Position numbers and translations under genes: made by a program. The notes below the pieces were generated by a model. The model had not been told where the DNA came from. It did not search any database and saw only the letters and a list, made by a program, of their open reading frames with translations. A stretch of 18,579 nucleotides of DNA. Origin: Bacillota bacterium. Lineage in GTDB: Bacteria; Bacillota; UBA994. The stretch covers positions 1 through 18,579 of the forward strand of contig QLUC01000016.1 in NCBI GenBank assembly GCA_018725275.1. Reading direction: 5' to 3'. Below, piece by piece: positions 1 through 8,169 of this stretch (positions are counted from its first letter, which is position 1; the number at the start of each line of letters is the position of its first letter).

Positions 1-137
1 TTTTTGTGCCGGCGCTACAGCGTCCCATTTTATCGGCGCGGCACTTCTAAAGGTAGCGGCGTGACATGGCACGCCGACCCTTCCCGGTCGTAACCGTAAC
101 CATGAGAATCGTAACCCAAACCTCCGAGGTCGCCGGT
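1..137 (-). repeat. Dispersed intergenic repeat, copy A (inverted)
   Basis: Read on the minus strand, this stretch begins with ACCGGCGACCTCGG (137 to 124). It continues through GGTTACGACCGGG, the hairpin core GGCGTGCCATGTCACGCC and CGCTACCT, and ends with GTAGCGCCGGCACAAAAA at base 1. The same ordered blocks occur at 16293-16418 and, in part, at 11721-11848, in the opposite orientation. The core can fold as a 7-bp stem (CGGCGTG/CACGCCG). It may continue past the left edge. No transposase or coding frame is visible, so this is a non-coding dispersed element of unknown type. Confidence 0.75.
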
Positions 138-591
138 CATTATTTTAGACCCCGCTAGGGACTCTCTCGGCATCGACTTCACCAAGAAAAGGCTCCGTCT
201 AGGTGAGTTGAAAAATGATTTAGCAGCCGCTAGAAAATTATCGTTTCCCTACAAATTTGTGTCGACGCACCAAGGCCGCAGACCCGGTATTTATAAGGGC
301 ACTGCGGCCTTATTTTCGCGCGGGGCTGTCAAAGTCGGGATTATAGTCCACATTGCGCCCGGGACTAGAAGTTTCCTCGGCAACTTGGCATTTCAACATT
401 CGAGCAAACAAAAAGATTTGCATTCTTTTCGCCAGAAAGAAGGAATAAGCCGAGCGATTTCGAATTAAGTCATTTATGGCGCAGGAGTGTATTTTCAGGC
501 ATCGGGGAAATTCCGCGGGGGATGGCATCTCCTAGGTGCTCTTGGAAATGGCTTGGCGTTGTAAGTCAAGATATTAATTGGAGGAGGGAAA
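138..591. other. Gene-free stretch upstream of the ABC operon
   Basis: No ORF here has a convincing start, ribosome site or family resemblance. The 86-codon frame at 208-468 runs through a strong terminator hairpin and is unlikely to be coding. The only clear element is the terminator at 272-316. The promoter of the ABC operon must lie in the right half, but I cannot pick a convincing -35/-10 pair (TTGCAT at 418-423 has no good partner). No riboswitch family was recognised. Confidence 0.5.
272..316 (+). terminator. Orphan intrinsic terminator
   Basis: AAGGCCGCAG (272-281) pairs perfectly with CTGCGGCCTT (302-311) around a 20-nt loop and is followed by ATTTT. This is a textbook rho-independent terminator reading rightward. 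No gene precedes it within the window, so it may end an unrecognised small RNA or leader, or a transcript entering from the left. Confidence 0.7.
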
Positions 592-2094
592 GTGTTGAAG
601 AAAATTACAATTGTCATTGCCGTCATCGCCTTATTGGCAGCCGGATTTATAGTGCCGCGCATGCAAGTGACCGAGGCCTCCGGCATCCGGGTCATGTTAG
701 ACGGCAAGTTCCTAACCCTAGCGGTGCCTCCGGTCATGCAAGGAGGGCGCCTGCTCGTTCCATTCCGGGCTCTGTTCGAAGGACTGGGCGCTAGTGTGGG
801 CTGGCATGATGCTACCAGTACCGTCACGGGCACGCGTGGCGCGACCACGGTTTCCATGGTTATCGGTAGCCGCAATGCGATAATCAATGGTCGTCCGCAA
901 ACCCTAGATGTCGCACCGGTGGTTATGAACGGGCGTACTCTCGTGCCACTGCGCTTTGTTTCGGAGACCCTCGGCTCCACCGTCAACTGGGTAGAGCGCC
1001 ACCAGACCGTAGTTGTGCGCAACCCTGTGCCTCCCGGTACCTTTAGAGTGGGCATTATGACCGGTACTGCGGTGCAAAACGAGGAAGAACTTAGGGCCGC
1101 CGAAAACATGAAGAGGAAGTATGGCGACCGCGTAGTACTCACTACATACCCAGCCCGCTTTACCGTCGAAACCGAAACCACGATATCCAATATGATGGCG
1201 CTGGCCTCTGACCGCAACGTGCGGGCCATCGTCGTTGTGCAAGCCGTCGTTGGCACGGGTGCTGCTATTGATGCCGTGCGCAGAATTAGACCCGATATGC
1301 TCTTTGTTGTCGGCCTTCCGGCCGAAGACCGCGACGTTATGGCTGCCAGATCAGACATTTTGCTGGCCACCGACGATATTTCTCGGGGCAGAACCATCGT
1401 CGAGCAAGCTCACCGCATGGGCGCAAGAACCATCGTTCACTATTCTTTCGCGCGCCATATGGCTAACGCCATGCTCTTTGAGCGTCGTCAGCTCATGGAA
1501 CAGACAGCTACTCGCCTTGGGATGAGGTTTATCTTTGTCGACGCTCCCGACCCAACCGGCGAGGGCGGAGTATCCGGAACACAGCAATTTATCATGGAAG
1601 ATGTGCCGCGGAGAGTGGCCAGCCTTGGCAAAGACACGGCCTTTTTTGGGACCAACTGCGGCATGATGGAACCACTGATTAGGCAAGTCATCGCTACGGG
1701 AGCCATCTTCCCCGAGCAATGTTGCCCTTCCCCCTATCATGCTCTGCCCGGTGCTCTGGGGATTTCTATTCCTAGAGACAGACAAGGCGACCTGCCTTTC
1801 GCCATTAACGCCATCCGCGAGGCCCTCGTGCGTGCCGGTGCTGAGAAGAGAGTTTCGACTTGGCCTGTGCCGGTCAATATGCTTTTCGTTGAGGCTGGTG
1901 TCGAGTATGCTATGGCGGTGCTTAGTGGCCAAACCACCGGACGCGTGGACTTGATTACCCTCGAAGGAATGCTCATGGACCTGGCCGGTGGACCGGTAAC
2001 TCTCTCGAACCTGACTACCGCTCGTGGAACCCATAACCATTTCTTCCTGTTTTTATCTAGCTCCATTGATTTCTCCGCCCCACCTGCACGGTAA
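592..2094 (+). CDS. Exported binding protein: stalk domain + DUF3798
   Basis: The 500-residue protein is the predicted extracytoplasmic substrate-binding component of the ABC importer encoded just downstream. It starts with a Sec-type signal (MLKK, a hydrophobic stretch to about residue 20, likely cleavage near residue 30) with no lipobox cysteine. Residues about 31-146 form a copper-amine-oxidase N-terminal-like (stalk) domain, recognisable from two repeats of the type GRLLVPFRALFEGLGA and GRTLVPLRFVSETLGS. Residues about 152-490 match DUF3798, a periplasmic-binding-protein-like family found beside BmpA-type transporters. The GTG start at 592 is chosen because GGAGGAGGG (580-588) lies just upstream; TTG at 595 is possible. 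The substrate is unknown. Fusion of a stalk domain to the binding domain, with no lipid anchor, suggests cell-wall retention, which is inference. Confidence 0.85.
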   Translation: MLKKITIVIAVIALLAAGFIVPRMQVTEASGIRVMLDGKFLTLAVPPVMQGGRLLVPFRALFEGLGASVGWHDATSTVTGTRGATTVSMVIGSRNAIINGRPQTLDVAPVVMNGRTLVPLRFVSETLGSTVNWVERHQTVVVRNPVPPGTFRVGIMTGTAVQNEEELRAAENMKRKYGDRVVLTTYPARFTVETETTISNMMALASDRNVRAIVVVQAVVGTGAAIDAVRRIRPDMLFVVGLPAEDRDVMAARSDILLATDDISRGRTIVEQAHRMGARTIVHYSFARHMANAMLFERRQLMEQTATRLGMRFIFVDAPDPTGEGGVSGTQQFIMEDVPRRVASLGKDTAFFGTNCGMMEPLIRQVIATGAIFPEQCCPSPYHALPGALGISIPRDRQGDLPFAINAIREALVRAGAEKRVSTWPVPVNMLFVEAGVEYAMAVLSGQTTGRVDLITLEGMLMDLAGGPVTLSNLTTARGTHNHFFLFLSSSIDFSAPPAR

Positions 2095-2108
2095 GTAGGC
2101 GCTAACCG

Positions 2109-2141
2109 GCGCAGGGTTACCGGTTTAAGGTAGCCCTGCGC
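2109..2141 (+). terminator. Intercistronic hairpin (attenuator or mRNA stabiliser)
   Basis: GCGCAGGGTTACC (2109-2121) pairs over 13 bp, with one G-U, with GGTAGCCCTGCGC (2129-2141) around loop GGTTTAA. TATCATTTTG follows, a weak U-tract. It lies between the binding-protein gene and the ATPase gene. Such a hairpin commonly lowers readthrough or protects the upstream mRNA, so the binding protein is made in excess over the membrane parts. Which mechanism applies cannot be decided from sequence. Confidence 0.65.
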
Positions 2142-2171
2142 TATCATTTTGACAGTCAAGGAGGTTTGACC

Positions 2172-3773
2172 GTGAAACATGACAACTATGTGCTAGAAAT
2201 GAAAAACATCGGCAAACTCTATTCCGGCAATCGTGTCCTAAAAGACGTCACTTTGAGGTTAAGGCCCGGAGAAATCCACGCCGTTCTAGGCGAAAATGGC
2301 GCCGGCAAGTCCACCTTGATGAACATACTTTTTGGCATGCCGGTCATTCATGCCACCGGTGGTCATGAGGGCGAGATTTTTATCGATGGTCAAGCGGTCT
2401 CTATCGCCTCCCCCTTTGAATCTATGAAATTTGGCATCGGCATGGTCCACCAAGAATTCATGCTTATTCCTGGCTTTACAATTACGGAGAATATCAAGAT
2501 TAACCGCGAAATTACCCGGCCAAACATTGCCAGTCGCATCTTTGGACCGGCACTCAAAAGTCTCGATATGGAGGCCATGAACTCTGACGCCCGCAAAGCG
2601 CTCGACACCATCGGTTTGAATATTGAGGAATGGACTAAGATTGCTGGGATGCCGGTTGGCTATATGCAATTCGTCGAGATTGCGCGCGAAATAGACAAGG
2701 CCGATATGAAGATCATTGTCTTTGATGAGCCGACGGCTGTGCTTACCGAAAGTGAGGCTGACGCTTTACTTAAAGCCATGAAAGTGATTGCCGATTCAGG
2801 CATCGCGATTCTTTTTATCACCCATCGCCTCGATGAGGTGATGACCATAGCCGACAATATCACTGTGCTGCGTGACGGTGAGTTAGTGCGCACGCTCGCA
2901 AAAACAGAAACCAACGCTTTTCATTTAGCCGAGCTAATGGTTGGTCGCAAAGTCGAAAAAATAGTCCAAGAGAGTAGCAATGTAGCAAAATCTGAGATTG
3001 CGCTCTCTATCAAGGGACTAAAGGTGCACATGCCCGGTGAAAACGTGCGCCAAGTGGACCTTGATATCTTTGCCGGTGAAATTATCGGCATCGGTGGTCT
3101 AGGTGGGCAGGGGAAGATAGGCATTGCCAATGGCATTATGGGTCTTTATCCTGCTGCTGGGCAGGTGAGCATCTTTGGTAAACCACTGGCGTTAAGTGAC
3201 ACCAAGGCGGCTTATGAGGCCGGCCTCGCCTTTGTTTCGGAGGATCGCCGGGGGGTGGGCCTGCTACTGGACTCTTCTATTGAAATTAACATCGCGTTTA
3301 CCGCCATGCAGATGCGCAACAGTTTTTTGTATCGTTTTGGGCCATTTTCTCATTTGGCCTATGGGAAAATTAGAAAAAATGCCTTAAAAAAGATTGCCGA
3401 CTTAGACATTAGATGTACCGGTCCCACGCAACTCACGCGCCGCCTTAGCGGCGGCAATCAACAAAAAGTGTGCATTGCCCGTGCCTTGGCACTAGACCCT
3501 AGGATTCTTCTTGTTTCTGAGCCTACACGGGGCATTGATGTCGGGGCCAAAAAAATTGTGCTTGAGACCTTGGTCAAACTCAATCGCGAGTTGGGGATGA
3601 CCATAATTATGACCTCTAGTGAACTCGCTGAATTGCGGTCCATCTGTCAGCGGATTGCCATTGTCTGTGGGGGGCGCGTCGAGGGAATCCTCTCTCCGGA
3701 CGCAAGTGATGTCGATTTCGGCTTGATGATGGCTGGGGATTACCACAAATTCCGCGGCAAGGAGGTCATCTAA
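2172..3773 (+). CDS. ABC importer ATPase, two nucleotide-binding domains (RbsA/YufO type)
   Basis: This 533-residue protein powers the importer and carries two ABC domains in tandem, as in sugar and nucleoside (BmpA/Yuf) uptake systems. Domain 1 has Walker A GENGAGKST (residues 40-48) and Walker B IIVFDEPTAVL, but its signature is degenerate (PVGYMQ instead of LSGGQ). Domain 2 begins near residue 280. It has a degenerate Walker A region (GGLGGQGKIG), an intact signature LSGGNQQK and Walker B LLVSEPTRGID with the catalytic Glu kept. Thus one composite ATP site is canonical and the other degenerate. GTG at 2172 is preferred over TTG at 2166 because AAGGAGG (2158-2164) sits 7 nt before GTG and only 1 nt before TTG. 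The gene ends 1 nt before the first permease. The substrate is not determinable. Confidence 0.92.
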   Translation: MKHDNYVLEMKNIGKLYSGNRVLKDVTLRLRPGEIHAVLGENGAGKSTLMNILFGMPVIHATGGHEGEIFIDGQAVSIASPFESMKFGIGMVHQEFMLIPGFTITENIKINREITRPNIASRIFGPALKSLDMEAMNSDARKALDTIGLNIEEWTKIAGMPVGYMQFVEIAREIDKADMKIIVFDEPTAVLTESEADALLKAMKVIADSGIAILFITHRLDEVMTIADNITVLRDGELVRTLAKTETNAFHLAELMVGRKVEKIVQESSNVAKSEIALSIKGLKVHMPGENVRQVDLDIFAGEIIGIGGLGGQGKIGIANGIMGLYPAAGQVSIFGKPLALSDTKAAYEAGLAFVSEDRRGVGLLLDSSIEINIAFTAMQMRNSFLYRFGPFSHLAYGKIRKNALKKIADLDIRCTGPTQLTRRLSGGNQQKVCIARALALDPRILLVSEPTRGIDVGAKKIVLETLVKLNRELGMTIIMTSSELAELRSICQRIAIVCGGRVEGILSPDASDVDFGLMMAGDYHKFRGKEVI

Positions 3774-3774
3774 A

Positions 3775-4815
3775 GTGAATAAACTACTGTCATCTGCGCT
3801 GGCCAGTTTTGGGTTTGCGCGGCTCATCATTGTCGCCTTTCTTATTGTGCTGGTTATTGGCGCCGCGGTGCTCGGCATACCTCTAGGGCCGCTTCTGTCG
3901 AATGCCTTAGTGCGCACAGGGATGAATGGTATCTTTGTCCTAGCCATGCTTCCTACTATAATCTCTGGCATTGGACCCAATTTTGGTCTTCCGCTAGGCA
4001 TTCTCTGCGGCTTGGTCGGCGGACTTTTAGCCATCGAGCTCGATATGCGCGGTTTCCCGGCGTTTTTTCTCGCCGTTACGGTTGGCATCCCTCTTTCTGC
4101 TACTGTCGGAGCTATGTATGGGTGGCTACTTAACAAAGTCAAAGGCTCCGAGATGATGGTGAGCACCTATGTGGGGTTCTCATTCGTCTCGCTGATGAAC
4201 ATCGGGTGGATAATTATGCCTTTTGCCAGCCCGGAAATGGTCTGGCCAATCGGACGCGGGCTCAGGGTAACTATTTCTCTTGCCGACCGCTTTGCCAGTG
4301 TCCTTGACAAGTTCTGGGCTTTTCAAATCTTTGGTGTCGTTGTCCCCACCGGGCTGCTGTTGGCCTTTTTGCTCATGTGCGGCCTGATGTGGCTCTTTGT
4401 GCGCAGCAAGGCAGGCATGGCGATGAAGGCAGTCGGTGACAGCAGGCAGTTCGCCTTGGCCAGCGGCATCAATGTCGACAAATACCGTCTCTTGAGCGCC
4501 GTCCTCTCTACTGTGCTCGGTGCAGTCGGGATCGTGGTTTTTTCGCAGAGCTTTACCTTTTTACAACTATATGAAGCCCCCATGGGCATGGGTTTCCCGG
4601 CAGCTGCGGCCATTCTCATCGGTGGCGCTACCGTGCGCCGAGCAAATATCTTAAACGTCATTTTGGGTGTATTCCTCTTTCAGAGCTTATTGGTAGTTTC
4701 CTTGCCGGTGATCAACAAGGTGATTATGGTCGGAGGCGTGGCGGAGATTGCGCGCATCATTGTCTCTAACGGCATCATCCTTTACGCCTTAGCACAAGTC
4801 AGCAGGGGTGATTAA
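3775..4815 (+). CDS. ABC transporter permease (BPD_transp_2 family), first
   Basis: The 346-residue integral membrane protein has about eight or nine hydrophobic segments and belongs to the permease family of branched-chain amino acid, ribose and nucleoside importers. The segment AVGDSRQFALASGINVDKY (from nt 4430) is the cytoplasmic loop that contacts the ATPase in this family, and AAILIGGATVRRANI follows it as in relatives. The GTG start at 3775 lies 1 nt after the ATPase stop, with GGAGG at 3761-3765 inside the preceding gene, so translation is probably coupled. It pairs with the next gene as a heterodimeric permease. Specificity cannot be read from the sequence; nucleoside-like solutes are a family-level guess. 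Confidence 0.9.
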   Translation: MNKLLSSALASFGFARLIIVAFLIVLVIGAAVLGIPLGPLLSNALVRTGMNGIFVLAMLPTIISGIGPNFGLPLGILCGLVGGLLAIELDMRGFPAFFLAVTVGIPLSATVGAMYGWLLNKVKGSEMMVSTYVGFSFVSLMNIGWIIMPFASPEMVWPIGRGLRVTISLADRFASVLDKFWAFQIFGVVVPTGLLLAFLLMCGLMWLFVRSKAGMAMKAVGDSRQFALASGINVDKYRLLSAVLSTVLGAVGIVVFSQSFTFLQLYEAPMGMGFPAAAAILIGGATVRRANILNVILGVFLFQSLLVVSLPVINKVIMVGGVAEIARIIVSNGIILYALAQVSRGD

Positions 4816-4816
4816 C

Positions 4817-6049
4817 ATGAAGAGAAGCTTTTTGTTCGACAACATGGTCGTGCTATTGTTTGTCGCCATAACCGGTCTTGGGATATGGTTTTCTGGGTTG
4901 TCGCTTGGCTTTGTGGTGATGGATCTAGTGACGCGCATCGCCCGTAACGGACTCATGGTTGTGGCCCTTCTTATCCCGGTCACGGCGGGTATGGGGCTTA
5001 ATTTTGCCGTTATTCTCGGGGCCATGGCCGCACAAATTGCCATTATTGCCGTGGTCCACTGGCAAATTGCCGGCATAAACGGTATTTTGCTGGCGACGCT
5101 CTTGTCCACACCGTTAGCTATACTCTTTGGCCTCTTTATCGGGCGACTGCTAAATAAGACCCGTGGGCAAGAGATGATTACCAGCATGATTGCCGGATTT
5201 TTTGCCGACGGACTGTATATGTTGCTCTTAATGGTCATCGTGGGCACGCTCATTCCGCTGCGTAATCCGCAAATAATGCTGCCCCATGGTATCGGGATAC
5301 TTAATACGGTCGACCTCGCCATTCTAAGAGGGGCGGTGGATGACTTGTACCGCATGTCCTTCCCTCATTTTATGGTTTTAGTGGCCGCTATATTCCTATC
5401 CATCGGCGCCTGGTTTCAGTACAGTACCCGAGGCAGCAGGCAGCCGAGCGCCAAGAGGGCCCTCCCGTTCTTTTTAATCGCCGGCGCGGCGGCGCTTAGT
5501 TTTGTGCTGACGCGGTCGCCCGATTCTTCGTTCGTTATCGTGAGCGTGCCGGTAGTGACCTTTGCGATTATCGGCCTAGCTTGCGCTTTCTTGGGCTTCA
5601 TTGCCACCACCAAGCTAGGGCAGGATTTTCGCACGGTTGGGCAGGACCAACATGTAGCCAAAATCTCGGGCATTGATGTGGATAAAACCAGAATCATCGC
5701 CATCACCATTTCTACGGTTATGGCTGCCTGGGGACAGATTCTCCTGCTCTCGAATTTAGGCAATCTTAGCACCTACGGTAGCCACATTTCGGTTGGTGTC
5801 TTTGCCATCGCCGCCTTGCTCATTGGTGGAGCAACGGTGACCAAGGCCACTGTTGGGCAGGCCCTGACCGGTTTGGTGCTCTTTCACACCCTATTCTTGG
5901 TATCGCCGATGGCGGGTCGCAATTTGCTCGGTGATGCCCAATTAGGGGAGTTTTTCCGTGTGTTTATCGCCTACGGGGTTATTGCCGTCTCGCTCGCTAT
6001 GTATGCCTGGAAGCGAGCGTACGCCGGAAAGAGGCAGTTGCGCTCTTAA
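4817..6049 (+). CDS. ABC transporter permease (BPD_transp_2 family), second
   Basis: The 410-residue polytopic membrane protein is the likely second half of the permease. Its ATPase-contact loop TVGQDQHVAKISGIDVDK parallels the first permease's loop, and AALLIGGATVTKATVGQ follows. It is about 60 residues longer than its partner, largely through a basic loop (TRGSRQPSAKRA) near the middle. ATG at 4817 is preferred over in-frame GTG at 4808 because AGGGG (4804-4808) is then 8 nt upstream and the start falls 1 nt after the previous stop. It is the last gene of the operon, and a bidirectional terminator follows 22 bp later. No regulator gene is present. Confidence 0.9.
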   Translation: MKRSFLFDNMVVLLFVAITGLGIWFSGLSLGFVVMDLVTRIARNGLMVVALLIPVTAGMGLNFAVILGAMAAQIAIIAVVHWQIAGINGILLATLLSTPLAILFGLFIGRLLNKTRGQEMITSMIAGFFADGLYMLLLMVIVGTLIPLRNPQIMLPHGIGILNTVDLAILRGAVDDLYRMSFPHFMVLVAAIFLSIGAWFQYSTRGSRQPSAKRALPFFLIAGAAALSFVLTRSPDSSFVIVSVPVVTFAIIGLACAFLGFIATTKLGQDFRTVGQDQHVAKISGIDVDKTRIIAITISTVMAAWGQILLLSNLGNLSTYGSHISVGVFAIAALLIGGATVTKATVGQALTGLVLFHTLFLVSPMAGRNLLGDAQLGEFFRVFIAYGVIAVSLAMYAWKRAYAGKRQLRS

Positions 6050-6071
6050 TCGGTCACTACCGGTGCATAAT

Positions 6072-6104
6072 AAAAGCGTTCCACCGCAGGGGTGGAACGC
6101 TTTT
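6072..6104. terminator. Bidirectional intrinsic terminator between convergent operons
   Basis: AAAAGCGTTCCACC (6072-6085) and GGTGGAACGCTTTT (6091-6104) form a perfect 14-bp stem with a 5-nt loop. The T-run on the right ends the ABC operon transcript, and the A-run on the left becomes a U-tract for the leftward kor/DUF362 transcript, whose last stop codon is at 6115. Confidence 0.92.
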
Positions 6105-6114
6105 GTCATTAGCA

Positions 6115-7275
6115 TCAGTACTTTATCAGCAAGCGGGCCAGCCAGCTCCTCTGCACATCAATGGCATGCTCGGGGCAGAGCTCCTGGCAGCAAAAGCAGC
6201 GGATGCAATCTCGAAGCACTAGCTCGGGGATTTCGCCCTTTTTCATACGCAAGGCCTTAGGAGGGCAGCTTTGCACGCAGATGTTGCAAGAAATACACAA
6301 CTTAGGCGAAAAGCGTGGCCTAGGCTGGAGGTAAAGGGCTACTTTGTCGGCCAGCCGGCGCGGCAGAAAGCCGTCAAGCAGGTGAGCACGGGATGCAGCT
6401 TGGGGACGCTGCAGTTGATGTTTAGCGGGGGAGATGCCCCTTAGCTCAATTTCGTCGTAGCTCACCCAAGTCGATGAGCCGCCAAAGGCCCGCTCCGCCG
6501 CCACAATAGTGGGCACCTCGGCTAATTCCAAACCCATTATCTTTGCCGCTACCATGTCCAGCGCATGCATATTGCGGCTGGCCAAGATGTAGCCGAGATG
6601 CTTCGGCCGGCCTCCCGAAGGGCCCTCGCCCTCCATGGCCTCGATCGCATCCACTATGGTCAGTTCGGGCGCGGCCAACTCGGCGATGCCCACCAGAGCC
6701 GCGCAAAAATCCTCTATCATGGGTGTGCGCATATGGTATTCAATCTTGGTCAAACCGGGTATTAAACCAAACATATTCTTTACCGCACAAGTCATGGTCG
6801 TAAGGCCGTGGGTCTTTAGTTTAGGTAGGTTAATGAGCACATCGGCCCTCATAGCCGGCGCGAGCAGTTCGGCGCTACTGATGGGGGTGCCGGTGGCCAA
6901 CGACACTTTCGCGAGGGCTAGGTCATAGTTTAGAGTGGCACCGGTCTCTTTGGCCACCGCCACAAACCCGCACTTTTCGTAGGCCGCTTTAAGGAAGTTG
7001 GCCGTGTAGGGGCCGCCGGGGCTGTCAATGATGAGCGGTCTTCCACCACAGCGCATGACCTCGAGACACACTGCTCTGACCAGCGCCGGGTGGGTGGTGA
7101 TGGCCCGACCGGGGTCCTTACCCATCAACATATTAACCTTCAAAGCCACGGTAAAGCCCGGTCGAACTAAATCGGCCAGTCCGCCGGGGAAGATGAAAGA
7201 TAACGCTTCCCTTACTGCGCCAACAACAACATCGTTCTCATAATCAGGAGCATGGGTAATGGCAACAATAGCCAC
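6115..7275 (-). CDS. DUF362 protein with C-terminal 2x[4Fe-4S] ferredoxin domain
   Basis: The 386-residue predicted cytoplasmic iron-sulfur protein has unknown activity. The N-terminal ~300 residues are a DUF362 domain, identified by VNMLMGKDPGRAITTHP and the hallmark LPKLKTHGLTTMTCAVKN. The C-terminal ~60 residues carry two clusters of the CxxCxxCxxxCP ferredoxin type (CISCNICVQSCP and CIRCFCCQELCP), so two [4Fe-4S] centres are expected. The GTG at 7275 is chosen because GGGAGGAGGT (7281-7290) is correctly placed for it. The longer in-frame ATG at 7299 would place that ribosome site inside the gene. It is the last gene after korA-korB, 45 bp downstream, so it may receive electrons from the oxidoreductase or act on a product of it. 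That role is inference. Confidence 0.88.
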   Translation of the reverse strand: MAIVAITHAPDYENDVVVGAVREALSFIFPGGLADLVRPGFTVALKVNMLMGKDPGRAITTHPALVRAVCLEVMRCGGRPLIIDSPGGPYTANFLKAAYEKCGFVAVAKETGATLNYDLALAKVSLATGTPISSAELLAPAMRADVLINLPKLKTHGLTTMTCAVKNMFGLIPGLTKIEYHMRTPMIEDFCAALVGIAELAAPELTIVDAIEAMEGEGPSGGRPKHLGYILASRNMHALDMVAAKIMGLELAEVPTIVAAERAFGGSSTWVSYDEIELRGISPAKHQLQRPQAASRAHLLDGFLPRRLADKVALYLQPRPRFSPKLCISCNICVQSCPPKALRMKKGEIPELVLRDCIRCFCCQELCPEHAIDVQRSWLARLLIKY

Positions 7276-7280
7276 GCGGC

Positions 7281-7290
7281 ACCTCCTCCC
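7281..7290 (-). promoter_or_regulatory. Ribosome binding site deciding the DUF362 start
   Basis: GGGAGGAGGT on the minus strand lies 5 nt before GTG at 7275. It supports that start over the upstream in-frame ATG at 7299. Confidence 0.7.
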
Positions 7291-7320
7291 GCCAAACATC
7301 TCGATGGAGTTACTACCGCT

Positions 7321-8169
7321 TCAGCGAAACTCATCCTGAGCACCCACTACCTCGCTTGGCGAGAAGGGCCTTCCGTTGAGTGGGGCTCCCGCTAAGGCGG
7401 GGAAGTGCGATTCGAAAGTTGGGCGTGGCACATTGTAGAGAATGCCTAAGGGGATGTGTTCGCCCCATTGTCTGGCCAAGGTGAGTGCGGCCTGCCAATC
7501 GCTCGTCTCATGCCCTGCGGGGAAGTAACATCTTTCCTTGTACCAGGCATAGGTGTTGATTTTATTAAAAGTAACGCAGGGCTGCAAAATATCCACCAAC
7601 GCATAGCCCGGAAAGGCAATCGCCGCCATCATAGTTTCTTTAAGGTGCTTTCTTTCGCCGGCAAAACAGCGGGCCACAAAGCCCGCGCCCATGGTTAAGG
7701 CCACTGCCAAAGGCTGAAAGGGGGGCAGCACTACTCCGGTCGTCTGCACATTGGTCTGCATGCCCAGCTCGCTGGTGGGGCTGGCCTGCCCCTTGGTTAG
7801 GCCATAGACTTGATTGTTGTGCACAAAGTGGGCGAGGTGGGGGTTGCGGCGGATAGTATGGATGAAGTGGTTGCCACCCTCGCCGTAGCTGTCGCCATCG
7901 CCCGACTCCACGATTACCGTCAGCGCAGTGCTCGCCACCCTCGCCCCCACCGCCGGCGGTAGGGCGCGGCCATGGAGTCCATTGAAGCCGTTCAAGCGGA
8001 GGTAGTGCGGCATCTTGGCGGCTTGCCCGATGCCGGAGCACATCAGAACCTGGTGTGGGGCGAGGTCAAGTTCGGCGAGGGCCTCCGCCAAGGCCTGCCT
8101 GATGGGGAAGTTCCCGCAGCCCGGGCACCAAGCGGTGTCTTTAGTTAAGTAGTCTGCGGCCTTAGACAT
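7321..8169 (-). CDS. korB: 2-oxoacid:ferredoxin oxidoreductase, beta (TPP) subunit
   Basis: The 282-residue subunit binds thiamin diphosphate and a proximal [4Fe-4S] cluster for ferredoxin-dependent oxidation of a 2-oxoacid to acyl-CoA. It shows WCPGCGN (Cys15, Cys18), Cys44 in MCSGIG and Cys198 in QPCVTFN, the four cluster ligands of this family. The TPP/Mg motif GDGD is at residues 90-93, followed by GGNHFIH. The ATG at 8169 overlaps the end of the alpha gene by 8 bp and has GGGAGGT upstream. The length is normal for KorB. Substrate (2-oxoglutarate, pyruvate or branched-chain 2-oxoacid) cannot be fixed from sequence alone, so kor is used as the family name. The separate delta-ferredoxin subunit of some relatives is missing, as is usual for the two-subunit type. 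Confidence 0.9.
   Translation of the reverse strand: MSKAADYLTKDTAWCPGCGNFPIRQALAEALAELDLAPHQVLMCSGIGQAAKMPHYLRLNGFNGLHGRALPPAVGARVASTALTVIVESGDGDSYGEGGNHFIHTIRRNPHLAHFVHNNQVYGLTKGQASPTSELGMQTNVQTTGVVLPPFQPLAVALTMGAGFVARCFAGERKHLKETMMAAIAFPGYALVDILQPCVTFNKINTYAWYKERCYFPAGHETSDWQAALTLARQWGEHIPLGILYNVPRPTFESHFPALAGAPLNGRPFSPSEVVGAQDEFR

Noticed and set aside
361..395. SAM-I-riboswitch-like stretch GGGACTAGAAG..CGGCAAC
   Set aside because: Only two short blocks resemble the aptamer. The flanking core helices are missing and the context is not sulfur metabolism.
208..468. 86-codon forward frame
   Set aside because: It runs through the strong terminator at 272-316, has no ribosome site and resembles nothing I know.
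495..1397. 300-codon reverse frame opposite the DUF3798 gene
   Set aside because: Ser/Thr/Arg-rich antisense shadow. The forward frame has a signal peptide, known domains and a ribosome site.
3492..4166. 224-codon reverse frame across the ATPase/permease junction
   Set aside because: It is antisense to two well-supported genes, with low-complexity composition and no motifs.
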